From: Spongiimicrobium salis
GTDB lineage: Bacteria; Bacteroidota; Bacteroidia; Flavobacteriales; Flavobacteriaceae
DNA: 64,000 nucleotides
Assembly (NCBI RefSeq): GCF_043678055.1
Contig: NZ_JBHEQA010000005.1
Span: 248,001 to 312,000 of the forward strand
Direction: 5' to 3'
The translations under genes were made by a program, and so were the position numbers. This document shows, one piece after another, positions 52,242 to 62,010 of this stretch; the stretch's first letter is position 1, and each line of letters opens with the position of its first letter. The notes below the pieces were generated by a model. It worked only from the letters and a program-made list of their open reading frames with translations. It ran no database searches and was not told the DNA's origin.

Positions 52242-52936
52242 TAGTATTGACGAAATTGCTTCTGGCACATCTCATCGGAGATTTTTTAGTACAGCCCAAA
52301 CGATGGGTGATTCATAAAGAGGCCAATAAGATATCCTCTAAATTCCTATATGTACATGTGGTATTGCATCTATTGATCACCATGATACTTCTTTGGGACT
52401 TGAGTTATTGGAAAATAGCCCTGGTCATTATGATCTCTCATTATGTTATTGACCTTGGCAAATTGTATGCCAATAGGCTTTTTAAGAACAAAGGCATTCC
52501 TTTTTTTATAGATCAAATACTGCATGTTCTAGTATTGTATGCTTGCGCCTATTACGGTAATTTGGAAACTCATACTAGGGCATTATTTCAGCAAATAGAC
52601 TGGGCATTGGTCACGGCCATTGTTTTTGTAACACTTCCTTGCGGAATAATTATGGGGAAGTTGTTAGAGAACTTTTCAAAACAAATAGAGTTTGATCATA
52701 AATCATTGCCCAATGCGGGAAAATATATTGGTATTATAGAACGTCTTTTTGTCCTCACTTTTATTCTTATGGGAAAATGGGAAGGCATAGGCTTGCTTAT
52801 AGCAGCAAAATCTGTTTTTCGTTTTAATGACCTTAAGGAAACCAATAGTAGAAAGCTCACGGAATATATTTTAATAGGCACCCTAGTAAGTTTTGGATTG
52901 GCCATATTAACCGGAATGTTATACACCAAAATATGA
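52238..52936 (+). CDS. DUF3307 membrane protein
   Basis: A 232-residue integral membrane protein with about six hydrophobic helices. The N-terminal signature LLLAHLIGDFLVQPKRWVIHKE and SHYVIDLGKLYANR match DUF3307. The His, Asp and Gln in HLIGDFLVQP are conserved in the family and could bind a metal. It is joined by ATGA overlaps to both the SatD-like gene before it and the hydrolase after it, a strongly coupled three-gene unit. SatD with DUF3307 is a recurrent pair in many bacteria, but the role is unknown. Confidence 0.88.
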   Translation: MIVLTKLLLAHLIGDFLVQPKRWVIHKEANKISSKFLYVHVVLHLLITMILLWDLSYWKIALVIMISHYVIDLGKLYANRLFKNKGIPFFIDQILHVLVLYACAYYGNLETHTRALFQQIDWALVTAIVFVTLPCGIIMGKLLENFSKQIEFDHKSLPNAGKYIGIIERLFVLTFILMGKWEGIGLLIAAKSVFRFNDLKETNSRKLTEYILIGTLVSFGLAILTGMLYTKI

Positions 52937-53736
52937 AGTTTGTGAAATTTAATCTAAGAAACAATATCGCCTTTACGGCATTATTATTTGTAGTCTATTG
53001 TCAAGGGCAACAAAAGTCATTTCAATCTTTCGACGGCATTAAAATTGCGTATTCGGATGAAGGTAAGGGCTTTCCTGTCCTACTGGTGCATGGATTCATA
53101 AATACTGGTGCATCTTGGAACAAGACCATGCTGAAAAAAGAATTGCTGGCAAAGGGATATCGTGTCATTGCCCCGGACTTAAGAGGAAATGGAGCATCGG
53201 ATAAACCACAGAAGGAAGATGCCTATAAGCATGATGCCGAACTTAAAGATCTGTTGGCGTTGATAGCTCACCTTGGACTTCAAGAATACGATGCCGTGGG
53301 GTATTCCAGAGGAAGTATTGTCTTAGCAAAATTACTGACACAGGAATCAAGAATCAAAAAAGCGGTATTGGGAGGAATGGGGGTCCACTTTACCGATCCA
53401 AACTGGGATAGAAGGTTGTTGTTCATGGAAGCTTTTGCAGGAAACATTACCCCAGAGACGGAAGGGGCGGTAACTTATGCCAAATCGATCAAGGCAGATA
53501 TACGATCATTGCACTTGCAGCAAAAATATCAACCTGTTACTTCCAAAGAAGCACTTCAAAAAATAAAGACCAAAGTTTTGGTCTTGGCTGGGGATGAGGA
53601 CAAAGATAATGGGGCTCCTTCGGATTTACAGCGGGCAATTCCAAAAAGTGTACTTCAAATCGTGAAAGGAGATCATAATGGCACGTATAAAACTGCTGAA
53701 TTTTCCCAAGCTGTGATTGCATTTTTAAAGGGATGA
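52933..53736 (+). CDS. Alpha/beta hydrolase, exported
   Basis: A 267-residue hydrolase. It has a weak signal sequence (FTALLFVVYCQGQQ), so periplasmic. The fold's oxyanion motif is VLLVHGFINTG (HGF), the nucleophile elbow is GYSRGS near residue 122, the acid lies in LAGDEDKDNG, and the catalytic His is in KGDHNGTY. It begins in the stop codon of the DUF3307 gene. The substrate is unknown. Membership in a SatD-DUF3307 operon is unusual for a lipase-like enzyme. Confidence 0.87.
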   Translation: MKFVKFNLRNNIAFTALLFVVYCQGQQKSFQSFDGIKIAYSDEGKGFPVLLVHGFINTGASWNKTMLKKELLAKGYRVIAPDLRGNGASDKPQKEDAYKHDAELKDLLALIAHLGLQEYDAVGYSRGSIVLAKLLTQESRIKKAVLGGMGVHFTDPNWDRRLLFMEAFAGNITPETEGAVTYAKSIKADIRSLHLQQKYQPVTSKEALQKIKTKVLVLAGDEDKDNGAPSDLQRAIPKSVLQIVKGDHNGTYKTAEFSQAVIAFLKG

Positions 53737-53892
53737 AAATTTTAAAATGTGATATTGATAATTTTGAGGGGCAAAAAAAATCAAATTCGCAGTGAAATAC
53801 TGTCAATGCCAAAGCCCAACCACTTTTGTTTGAAAAAAGAGAGTTAAAGGGATTTAATTTTTATTTTTACCACGAACTTTTTGCAATATAAA

Positions 53893-55785
53893 ATGATAGA
53901 CGTGGCCAGAAAATATGTGTTCGATTTTGATAGTACACTAACCCGGGTAGAGGCATTGGATGTTCTTGCCGAAATGACCCTGCAAGGAAAATCGAATAAA
54001 GAGGAAATCATCAATGAGATTCAAGAGATAACCAATTTGGGGATTGATGGTGATATTTCTTTTACTGAATCCTTGGAACGACGTATTAAATTACTCAGCG
54101 CGCACAAAGACGATTTAAAGGGGTTGGTGGAAGAACTTCGACTAAAAATATCGAAATCCATAGCTGCCAATAAAGAGTTTTTTGAGGAGTATTCGGATGA
54201 TATTTACGTGATTTCCTGTGGTTTTAAGGAGTTTATCGATCCTATTGTGGAAGAGTATAATATTCCTTCGGAACGCGTCTATGCCAATACGTTCACCTTT
54301 GATGAAGCGGGAAATATCATTGGTTTTGATGAGGCCAATGTCCTAGCTTCGCACAACGGTAAAATTGCCTGTTTAAAGGATCTGAATTTAGAGGGGGAAG
54401 TACAGGTCATTGGAGATGGCTATAGTGATTATGTGATGCGCGAAGCAGGTATAGCGGACAAATTCTTTGCCTATACGGAAAATGTGCATCGGGAGAAAGC
54501 AGCAAATAACGCCGATCATGTGACCCCTAATCTGGATGAATTTTTATTTGTCAACGATTTGCCCAGGAAAATATCGTATCCAAAGAATAGAATAAAGATT
54601 TTATTGCTCGAAAATGTACATCCCGATGCCTTTGAAAACCTTAGTGAGGATGGATTTTCCGTAGAGTTGATAAAACATAGTCTGTCGGAAGAAGAATTAA
54701 TAGAAAAAATCAAAGGCGTACATGTACTGGGAATACGATCAAAAACCCAAGTCACGGAAAAAGTGTTAAAAGCGGCCAATAAGTTATTGGTGGTCGGTGC
54801 TTTTTGTATTGGAACAACGCAGATCGATTTGGATTTTGCAAAACGAAAAGGCGTTGTAGTCTTCAATGCACCTTATAGTAATACACGTTCTGTAGTGGAA
54901 TTGGCCATAGGTCAGATTATCATGTTAATGCGTAGTGTTTTTCCGCGTAGTACGGAAATTCATAATGGACAATGGAATAAGACCGCGGTAGGTTCCAGGG
55001 AAGTGCGAGGGAAGAATTTAGGTATTGTAGGATACGGGAACATAGGAAAACAACTGTCGGTCTTGGCAGAAGCTATAGGTATGCGCGTATACTATTATGA
55101 TGTAAATGACAAATTGGCCCTTGGAAATGCCATTAAATGTAGTACGCTTGAAGATTTGCTGAGTGTTTCCGATGTGGTTACCCTGCACATAGATGATAAT
55201 AAAGCCAACAAGAATTTTATTGGGGAGCGTGAAATTGCACAGATGAAGCAAGGAGCCATGCTCATTAATCTATCCCGCGGTTTTGTGGTAGATATCCCTG
55301 CCTTGGTACATGCGCTAAAAGAGGGTAAGATTACCGGAGCAGCTATAGATGTTTATCCAGAAGAACCCCGGAGCAATGGCGATTTCATAACGCAATTACA
55401 AGGATTGCCCAATGTTATTTTAACGCCTCACGTTGGTGGTAGTACTGAAGAGGCCCAGCGTAATATTGCTGATTTTGTTCCCAATAAAATCATGGATTAT
55501 ATTAATTCCGGGAATACAGTAGATGCGGTAAACTTTCCCAATATTCGCTTGCCAAAACAAAGCAATGCCCATCGTTTTTTACATATTCATAAAAACGTAC
55601 CAGGGATCATGGCTAAAATAAGTGAAGTATTGGCTGCCTATAATATGAATATTTCGGGCCAATATTTATCCACGGATAATGAAGTGGGCTATGTCATTGT
55701 AGATTTAGACAAAAAATATAATAAAGAGGTGATTAAGGCCTTGAAGAAAATAGAAAACACCATTAAATTTAGAGTACTGTATTAA
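53893..55785 (+). CDS. serA: Bifunctional phosphoserine phosphatase / D-3-phosphoglycerate dehydrogenase
   Basis: A 630-residue fusion covering the first and last steps of serine synthesis. Residues about 1-215 are a HAD phosphatase of the SerB type: DFDST (Asp11, Asp13), ISCGF, the motif III Lys in HNGK, and GDGYSD. Residues about 225-540 are a dehydrogenase: Rossmann GYGNIGKQ, catalytic Arg in LSRG, Glu in PEEP and His in TPHVGGS. A C-terminal ACT domain (HKNVPGIMAKISEVLAAYNMNISGQYLS) should bind serine for feedback inhibition. The start is ATG 53893; a TTG at 53881 only adds four residues. All catalytic positions expected for both halves are present. Confidence 0.93.
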   Translation: MIDVARKYVFDFDSTLTRVEALDVLAEMTLQGKSNKEEIINEIQEITNLGIDGDISFTESLERRIKLLSAHKDDLKGLVEELRLKISKSIAANKEFFEEYSDDIYVISCGFKEFIDPIVEEYNIPSERVYANTFTFDEAGNIIGFDEANVLASHNGKIACLKDLNLEGEVQVIGDGYSDYVMREAGIADKFFAYTENVHREKAANNADHVTPNLDEFLFVNDLPRKISYPKNRIKILLLENVHPDAFENLSEDGFSVELIKHSLSEEELIEKIKGVHVLGIRSKTQVTEKVLKAANKLLVVGAFCIGTTQIDLDFAKRKGVVVFNAPYSNTRSVVELAIGQIIMLMRSVFPRSTEIHNGQWNKTAVGSREVRGKNLGIVGYGNIGKQLSVLAEAIGMRVYYYDVNDKLALGNAIKCSTLEDLLSVSDVVTLHIDDNKANKNFIGEREIAQMKQGAMLINLSRGFVVDIPALVHALKEGKITGAAIDVYPEEPRSNGDFITQLQGLPNVILTPHVGGSTEEAQRNIADFVPNKIMDYINSGNTVDAVNFPNIRLPKQSNAHRFLHIHKNVPGIMAKISEVLAAYNMNISGQYLSTDNEVGYVIVDLDKKYNKEVIKALKKIENTIKFRVLY

Positions 55786-55807
55786 ATGGTACAGACATCG
55801 GTAAACA

Positions 55808-55841
55808 TGCCTCTCTATCTTAGGATGAAGAGGCTTTTTTT
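55808..55841. terminator. Terminator after serA
   Basis: GCCTCT (55809-55814) pairs with AGAGGC (55829-55834), followed by TTTTTTT. It reaches into the last codon of convergent rlmH. Confidence 0.65.
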
Positions 55842-56313
55842 ATTGGTGATGATAGGGTTCGTTCTTAAGAATGGTACATGCCCTGTATAGCTGCTCTACA
55901 ATAAACAGCCGGATCATTTGGTGGGAGAAGGTCATTTGGGATAAGCTTACTTTTCCTTGGGCCTTATTGTAAATGGCATTGCTAAAACCGTAGGGACCTC
56001 CAATAACCAGTACCAATCGTTTGATTCCTGCATTCATTTTCTTTTGTAAAAATTGGGAAAATGCCATGGAAGTATATTGCTTGCCTTTTTCATCCAAAAG
56101 GAAAAGTACATCCGTAGCGCCTATTTTTTTTAAAATAAGGTCTCCTTCTTTTTCCTTTTGTTGGGATTCGGACAGGTGTTTCGCATTTTTGATATCGGGA
56201 ATAATTTCCAGTTCAAATTTTACATAATGCCGTAAACGTTTTTCGTATTCCGAAATCAATTGTTGTAAGGTAGCACTATCTGTTTTCCCAATGGCAAGTA
56301 ACTTTATCGTCAT
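55840..56313 (-). CDS. rlmH: 23S rRNA (pseudouridine-1915-N3)-methyltransferase
   Basis: SPOUT enzyme of 157 residues that methylates pseudouridine 1915 in helix 69 of 23S rRNA. Motifs LAIGKTD at the N-terminus, FLLDEKGKQYTSMAFSQFLQ, LVIGGPYGFS, and SLSQMTFSHQMIRLFIVEQLYRA with the C-terminal PYHHQ, all diagnostic of RlmH. A single gene divergent from nadC, with a 94-bp space between starts. Confidence 0.97.
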   Translation of the reverse strand: MTIKLLAIGKTDSATLQQLISEYEKRLRHYVKFELEIIPDIKNAKHLSESQQKEKEGDLILKKIGATDVLFLLDEKGKQYTSMAFSQFLQKKMNAGIKRLVLVIGGPYGFSNAIYNKAQGKVSLSQMTFSHQMIRLFIVEQLYRACTILKNEPYHHQ

Positions 56314-56407
56314 GTTTCAAAGGTATAATTTTTCATATTTTGATGGCTAAAATAGAGAACTATCCACAAAACATTTTAGTATTTTAGCGGATACCAAAGC
56401 ATAACTT

Positions 56408-57265
56408 ATGATTTCTGAAGAAAAATTTAATGCAGAGATAAGCATACTGATACAAAATGCCATTCGAGAAGATGTAGGGGATGGTGACCATAGTTCATTG
56501 GCATGCATCCCAAATACTGCTGAAGGGAAGGCCAAACTTTTGGTAAAAGATAAAGGGGTTATTGCAGGGGTAGCTTTTGCAAAAGCAGTTTTTACCTACG
56601 TAGACCCAGCTTTGGAAATGGAAATTCTGATAGAAGATGGTGCGGAAGTGTCGCATGGAGATATTGTGTTTTATGTGAGCGGGAATTCGCAGAGTATTCT
56701 AAAAGCCGAGCGTTTGGTATTAAATGCGATGCAACGAATGAGCGCAATTGCAACAAAAACGGCGTTTTTTGTAAAGTTATTGGAAGGTACGGGCACTAAA
56801 ATATTGGATACCCGTAAGACAACACCCGGTTTCCGAGCCCCTGAAAAATGGGCGGTCAAAATAGGGGGAGGGGAAAATCACAGATTTGCCCTCTATGATA
56901 TGATCATGTTGAAGGACAATCATATCGATTTTGCCGGGGGAATCACCCAAGCTATTAGCAAGACCAATGCCTATCTCAAGGATACCGATCGAGCCCTTAA
57001 AATCATAGTTGAGGCTAGAAATTTGGAAGAAGTGGCTGAAATCCTAAAGATGGAAGGCGTATACAGGATTCTCTTGGATAACTTTAATTATGAAGATACC
57101 AGAAGGGCTGTAGAAATGATTGGGGATCGGTGTTTCACGGAATCTTCAGGTGGAATTAATGAAGAAACCATTCGGAAATATGCAGAATGTGGCGTTAACT
57201 ACATTTCATCCGGCGCGCTCACGCATTCGGTTTATAATATGGATCTAAGCCTTAAAGCTGTTTAG
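56408..57265 (+). CDS. nadC: Nicotinate-nucleotide pyrophosphorylase (quinolinate phosphoribosyltransferase)
   Basis: Makes nicotinate mononucleotide from quinolinate and PRPP in NAD synthesis. The 285-residue product has REDVGDGDHSSLAC at the N-terminus, ILDTRKTTPGFRAPEKWAVKIGGGENHRFALYDMIMLKDNH (substrate and PRPP site), VEARNLEE, and SSGGINEETIRKYAECGVNYISSGALTHS. All usual binding residues are present. yihY starts on the next base after the stop, then DUF2147 overlaps, so nadC leads a three-gene run. Confidence 0.97.
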   Translation: MISEEKFNAEISILIQNAIREDVGDGDHSSLACIPNTAEGKAKLLVKDKGVIAGVAFAKAVFTYVDPALEMEILIEDGAEVSHGDIVFYVSGNSQSILKAERLVLNAMQRMSAIATKTAFFVKLLEGTGTKILDTRKTTPGFRAPEKWAVKIGGGENHRFALYDMIMLKDNHIDFAGGITQAISKTNAYLKDTDRALKIIVEARNLEEVAEILKMEGVYRILLDNFNYEDTRRAVEMIGDRCFTESSGGINEETIRKYAECGVNYISSGALTHSVYNMDLSLKAV

Positions 57266-58234
57266 ATGTCCGAAGAGATTGAAAGAAAGTTAAGTAAGAT
57301 TCCAATTGTCAATTGGTTGATACGTTTGCTTAAAAAAATAAAACTTCCAGGATTTGAAGGACTTTCCATTTATGATTTATTGGAGATGTACATTTTGGGA
57401 ATTGTGCAGGGGGCTTTGTCCACAAGGGCCAGTGCCATTGCGTTCAGCCTTTTTATGGCGCTTTTTCCCTTGTTGATCTTTTTGGTGACCTTGCTTCCTT
57501 TTATTATTCCCTATGTAAGTGTTGGCGGAGATAATTTTGATCGAGAGTTTTTGGAGTTTTTAGAATCTTTCTTGCCCAATGCTACCGCGGATTATTTTGA
57601 GGAAATATACCAACAAATCAAAAACCAAAAAAGGGGCGGACTCCTTTCTTCTGCTTTTATTATTTCTATTTTCTTAATGGCAAATGGAGTGAATGCCATT
57701 TTTGGTGGATTTGAAAACTCCTATCATGTGAGCCTCACACGCAATTTTGTTCGCCAATATGCCTACGCTTTAATGATTGGATTGATGCTTTCCATTCTTC
57801 TAATTATAGGAGCGGTTTCATTTGTGTATTTTGAATTTTATATCGTGGAATACGTGAGCGAGCTATCTAATAAGACCTATGGCACGGATATAGAAAAAGG
57901 CGATGTCGTTGGGGTTCAGATAGGTAAGATCCTTTTCTTTGCCCTCCTGTCCTATTTTACTACCGCAATTCTTTACTACTACGGAACAACGGAAGGCAAA
58001 CATGCAAAATTCTTTTCGGCCGGAGCATTAATGACCACCTTATTGTTTATTTTAACGTCGTATCTGTTCGGTGTGTATGTAGAAAAATTTGCACGTTATA
58101 ACGAATTATATGGAGCCTTGGGAGGATTATTGATTTTAATGGTATTTATTTGGTTAAATTCCAATATCTTGCTACTTGGGTTTGAACTGAACGCCTCGTT
58201 GAACTCACTCAGAAAAAAATATAAAGATCAATGA
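57266..58234 (+). CDS. YihY/BrkB family inner-membrane protein
   Basis: A 322-residue membrane protein with about six helices: AIAFSLFMALFPLLIFLVTLLPFIIPY, SAFIISIFLMANGVNAIFGGF, MIGLMLSILLIIGAVSFVYF, ILFFALLSYFTTAILYYYG, ALMTTLLFILTSYLFGVYV and GGLLILMVFIWLNSNILLLGFELNA. The conserved ATASAIAFS-type stretch and the last helix with NxxxLLxGxExNA are diagnostic. It does not contain an RNase BN active site, an activity once wrongly assigned to the family. Function not established. Confidence 0.92.
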   Translation: MSEEIERKLSKIPIVNWLIRLLKKIKLPGFEGLSIYDLLEMYILGIVQGALSTRASAIAFSLFMALFPLLIFLVTLLPFIIPYVSVGGDNFDREFLEFLESFLPNATADYFEEIYQQIKNQKRGGLLSSAFIISIFLMANGVNAIFGGFENSYHVSLTRNFVRQYAYALMIGLMLSILLIIGAVSFVYFEFYIVEYVSELSNKTYGTDIEKGDVVGVQIGKILFFALLSYFTTAILYYYGTTEGKHAKFFSAGALMTTLLFILTSYLFGVYVEKFARYNELYGALGGLLILMVFIWLNSNILLLGFELNASLNSLRKKYKDQ

Positions 58235-58671
58235 TCAAAAAAAAACACCTACTTCCATTTTTCCTCTTGTTTTTTACCATTACCCATTGTTTTTCCCAAA
58301 GTATCTTTGGGAAATGGAAAACCATAGATGACCGCACGGGAAAACCCAAAGCAATTATAGAAGTATACCAAAAAGGAGGATTGATGTATGGCAAAGTAAT
58401 CCAGATATTGGAAAAGGGAAAAGAAAATGCCAAATGCGTAAAATGCAAGGGGGCACGTAAGAACAAACCTGTTTTGGGAATGGAAATTATTTCTGGTCTT
58501 AAGCGAAACAAGTATGGAGAGTATAAAGGAAAAACCTTATTTGACCCGGAACAAGCCATGACATTTCGTTGTAAGATATGGTTGAACCCTAAGGATTCCA
58601 ATGAATTGAAGGTGAGAGGGTATCTTGCCTTTATCTATAGAACCCAAACCTGGATTAGAGTTACTGAATAA
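58231..58671 (+). CDS. DUF2147 secreted protein
   Basis: A 146-residue protein with signal peptide KKHLLPFFLLFFTITHCFSQ. The DUF2147 domain starts IFGKWKTIDDRTGKPKAIIEVYQKGGLMYGKVIQIL and contains a pair of cysteines (KCVKCKGARKNK) and MEIISGLKRNKYGEYKGKTLFDPEQAMTFRCKIWL. It is likely a small periplasmic beta-barrel, perhaps lipid-binding. It overlaps yihY by four bases (ATGA). Function unknown. Confidence 0.9.
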   Translation: MIKKKHLLPFFLLFFTITHCFSQSIFGKWKTIDDRTGKPKAIIEVYQKGGLMYGKVIQILEKGKENAKCVKCKGARKNKPVLGMEIISGLKRNKYGEYKGKTLFDPEQAMTFRCKIWLNPKDSNELKVRGYLAFIYRTQTWIRVTE

Positions 58672-58685
58672 GAAATTCAGCTTTC

Positions 58686-61139
58686 ATGCAGTACTTTATT
58701 GATGTAATATTGCCCATTCCACTGGAAAATCATTTTACCTATCGTGTCAGTGATACCGAAGGAAAGTTTTTGCTAGCCGGAATGCGTGTTGCAGTGCCTT
58801 TTGGAAAATCCAAAATTTATACCGCCTTAGTGCTTAAAGTGCATCATAATGCTCCCCAGATCTATGAGGCAAAGGAAATTGATCAGATTTTGGATGATCA
58901 CCCCATAGTGAATTCTTTTCAGCTGCAGCACTGGTCATGGATGGCCTCCTATTACCTCTGTACAGCAGGTGAAGTCTTTAGGACAGCGGTACCCGGAGCT
59001 TTTTTATTGGAAAGTGAAACGCTCATACTTAGGAAGCCGGGTGTAACTGTAGATGAACAGGCATTAAAAGATGATGAGTTTTTGGTCTTTGAAGCCCTAT
59101 TGCATCAAGCAGTTTTGCGTGTTCATGAAATAAGTGCCATAGTTGATCGAAAGAATGTTCTTCCCATATTAAACCGTTTGCTGGCCAAAGATATTATTGT
59201 CCTCAAAGAAGAGGTGTATGAGCAATACAAACCAAAGATGGTCCGCTATGTCCGCTTGGCGGAAGCCTATCGTTCCGAAGAAAAATTAGAACAGTTACTT
59301 TATAGTTTGACCCGGGCGCCTAAACAAAGCCAGGTGGTACTTTTATTGTTTCAGCTGCAAGCCAGTGAGAAAAAGCCGATCCAGATCTCTGCATTGGAAA
59401 GAGAAAGTGGAGGTTCTAGAAGTAGTATTAAAGCCCTAATGGATAAAGGTGTTTTGGAGGAATATTCCATCAGAAAAGATAGAGTGAATTACGATGGGGG
59501 GAAAGGCGAAGGATTAAAATCCCTAAATGCGTATCAGCTGGAAGCATTCGAGACTATCACTTCAAATTTTAAATTAGGGAAGACTACCTTATTGCATGGT
59601 GTTACCTCTTCGGGGAAAACCGAGGTATATGTAAAACTTATAGATGCTTGCATTCAATCTGGGAAACAGGCCTTGTATCTCCTTCCTGAAATTGCCCTTA
59701 CGACACAATTGATTTCCAGATTGCAATTGTACTTTGGCGAAAAGATTGCAGTATACCATTCCAAATATAATGTTCAGGAAAGGGTAGAAGTGTGGAATAA
59801 TGTACTACTTAAAAAGGAAAAAGCGCAGATAGTCATTGGAGCCCGATCCTCGTTGTTTCTTCCTTTTTCCAATTTAGGATTGATCATTGTAGACGAAGAA
59901 CACGAAAGTTCGTTTAAACAATATGACCCGGCACCGAGATATCATGCCCGTGACAGTGCCATTGTATTGGCGCATATTCACAAAGCCAATATTCTATTGG
60001 GGTCCGCAACGCCTAGTATAGAGAGTTTTTATAATGTAAAAACGGAAAAATACGGGTATGCCAGTATTGAAAAACGCTATGGAAATGTACTGATGCCAGA
60101 CATGGAGTTGGTGGATATCAAGGAGCAACATCGAAAAAAGAGGATGAAAGGACATTTTTCGGAACGTTTGCTCGAAGAGATTACCGAGACTTTGGATTTG
60201 GGGGAACAGGTAATTCTATTTCAAAATAGGAGGGGGTTTGCGCCCATCATGGAATGTGTTACCTGCGGACATTCCCCCCAATGCCCCAACTGTGATGTAA
60301 GCTTGACATTTCATCAACGCAGAAAGCAATTGCGTTGTCATTATTGTGGATATCATATGGCCTTACAACAGAGTTGCCAAGCTTGTGGTAGTGGGTTATT
60401 GGATACCAAAGGTTTTGGTACGGAACAAGTAGAAGAGGAATTGAAAGGTCTTTTTCCAAAGCATAAGATTGGGCGTATGGATTTAGATACTACCCGGGGG
60501 AAACATGGCTATGAAAAAATAATTACCGCTTTTGAACAACAGGAAATCGATATTTTGGTGGGTACGCAAATGCTCACTAAGGGCTTGGATTTTAGAAATG
60601 TGCGATTGGTAGGTATTATGAATGCCGATGCCTTGCTCAATTTTCCTGATTTTAGGGCGCATGAAAGAAGCTTTCAGCTATTGACGCAAGTGGCCGGTAG
60701 GGCAGGGCGAACACAAAAAAGAGGCAAGGTGATCATTCAAAGTTATAATCCTTTTCATCAAATTTTAAAGCAGGTAACTACGGGGTCCTATGCGGAAATG
60801 TTTCAAGAACAATTGTATGAGAGAAGGCAATACCAATACCCTCCGGTAAATAGAATTATTAAGATTACCTTAAAGCATAAAGATTACAATAAACTGAATG
60901 AGGCATCGGATTGGTTTGCTAAATCCTTGCGAAATGTTTTAGGGAAAAATGTTCTGGGGCCAGAATACCCTCCTGTGGCTAGGATTCGCAATCAGTACCT
61001 TAAAAATATTATCATTAAGATTTCTAGGGAAAGTTCTTTGCCCAAAACAAAAAATAGCATTAAAAGAATAGAAAAATCCTTTAATGCTATTTCATTTTAT
61101 CGCGGCGTCCGAGTCATCTACAATGTAGATCACATATAG
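58686..61139 (+). CDS. priA: Primosomal protein N' (replication restart helicase)
   Basis: An 817-residue 3'-to-5' helicase that reloads the replisome at collapsed forks. The N-terminal DNA-binding domain starts FIDVILPIPLENHFTYRV. Walker A is GVTSSGKTE, Walker B DEEHE, and motif III GSATPS. Eight zinc-binding cysteines lie in CVTCGHSPQCPNC and CHYCGYHMALQQSCQACG. The motif VAGRAGR and the C-terminal region ending RVIYNVDHI are typical. It ends one base before the convergent LytTR regulator gene. Secure. Confidence 0.97.
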   Translation: MQYFIDVILPIPLENHFTYRVSDTEGKFLLAGMRVAVPFGKSKIYTALVLKVHHNAPQIYEAKEIDQILDDHPIVNSFQLQHWSWMASYYLCTAGEVFRTAVPGAFLLESETLILRKPGVTVDEQALKDDEFLVFEALLHQAVLRVHEISAIVDRKNVLPILNRLLAKDIIVLKEEVYEQYKPKMVRYVRLAEAYRSEEKLEQLLYSLTRAPKQSQVVLLLFQLQASEKKPIQISALERESGGSRSSIKALMDKGVLEEYSIRKDRVNYDGGKGEGLKSLNAYQLEAFETITSNFKLGKTTLLHGVTSSGKTEVYVKLIDACIQSGKQALYLLPEIALTTQLISRLQLYFGEKIAVYHSKYNVQERVEVWNNVLLKKEKAQIVIGARSSLFLPFSNLGLIIVDEEHESSFKQYDPAPRYHARDSAIVLAHIHKANILLGSATPSIESFYNVKTEKYGYASIEKRYGNVLMPDMELVDIKEQHRKKRMKGHFSERLLEEITETLDLGEQVILFQNRRGFAPIMECVTCGHSPQCPNCDVSLTFHQRRKQLRCHYCGYHMALQQSCQACGSGLLDTKGFGTEQVEEELKGLFPKHKIGRMDLDTTRGKHGYEKIITAFEQQEIDILVGTQMLTKGLDFRNVRLVGIMNADALLNFPDFRAHERSFQLLTQVAGRAGRTQKRGKVIIQSYNPFHQILKQVTTGSYAEMFQEQLYERRQYQYPPVNRIIKITLKHKDYNKLNEASDWFAKSLRNVLGKNVLGPEYPPVARIRNQYLKNIIIKISRESSLPKTKNSIKRIEKSFNAISFYRGVRVIYNVDHI

Positions 61140-61140
61140 C

Positions 61141-61833
61141 TTATACGTTGTTCAACGCTTCGGCCAATTCCGCTTTTTTATTTCTACTCAAAGGAATCTG
61201 CTTTCCGCTTACTTCAACATTCTTACTGTTGAATTTTTCAACCTTTTCGAGATTTACAATATAAGATTTGTGAATCCTTAAAAACTTATCTTCCGGCAAT
61301 TGTTTTTCAAAAGATTTCATGGTAGAAAGAATCACAATATTTGCTTCATCGGTAACGAGTTTGATATAATCACCTAAAGCTTCTATCCATTTTATTTCAT
61401 TAAGGATTACTTTGCGCTTCTTCAAGTTGCTTTTTACAAAAATATGCTCCTCATCCTCATTTACACGATTTGCTTGTTCGTATTTGGCGATAGCTCTTTT
61501 TACCGAAGCATCAAAGCGTACCATAGTAATGGGTTTGTGCAAGTAATCGGTTACATCATAATCAAATGCTTTCAAGGCATAATCCGGCTTTCCGGTGATT
61601 AAAATAACCTGAGGTCTGTTTTCAAGAGATTCAAGTAAATCGAATCCACTGATTATCGGCATTTCTACATCGAGAAAAATGAGGTCGATTTCGTTGTTCT
61701 TTATCCCGTTCTTTGCCTCAATGGCATTGCTATACTCAGCGACCAAAGCAAGATTAGGATGATTATTCACCAACTTTGCAACTGCCATACGCTGCATCGA
61801 TGAATCGTCTACGATTATACTTCTTAATTTCAT
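61141..61833 (-). CDS. LytTR-family response regulator
   Basis: A 230-residue two-component regulator. The receiver domain (1-120) has the acid pair in VDDS (Asp9, Asp10), the phosphorylation site Asp55 in IFLDVEMP, and Lys in LHKPIT. The LytTR DNA-binding domain (about 130-230) starts HIFVKSNLKKRKVILNEIKWIEALGDY and contains LRIHKSYIVNLEKVEKF. No sensor kinase gene is adjacent, so its partner is elsewhere. In Bacteroidota such regulators often control envelope, gliding or type 9 secretion genes. Confidence 0.93.
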   Translation of the reverse strand: MKLRSIIVDDSSMQRMAVAKLVNNHPNLALVAEYSNAIEAKNGIKNNEIDLIFLDVEMPIISGFDLLESLENRPQVILITGKPDYALKAFDYDVTDYLHKPITMVRFDASVKRAIAKYEQANRVNEDEEHIFVKSNLKKRKVILNEIKWIEALGDYIKLVTDEANIVILSTMKSFEKQLPEDKFLRIHKSYIVNLEKVEKFNSKNVEVSGKQIPLSRNKKAELAEALNNV

Positions 61834-62010
61834 AAATGGGTTGATTTGTAGGGTTAAATCATCGACAAAGTACTAAAAAAACACGTTTATCTGCAAAAAT
61901 TTGCAAATATTATGCCACCGTAGTAATATGCCAATGCATGTTCATTTAAAGATTTGGTTACATTCAATTTATATGATTCTACAGACTATAACGAAGAATT
62001 TTTCATTTTC

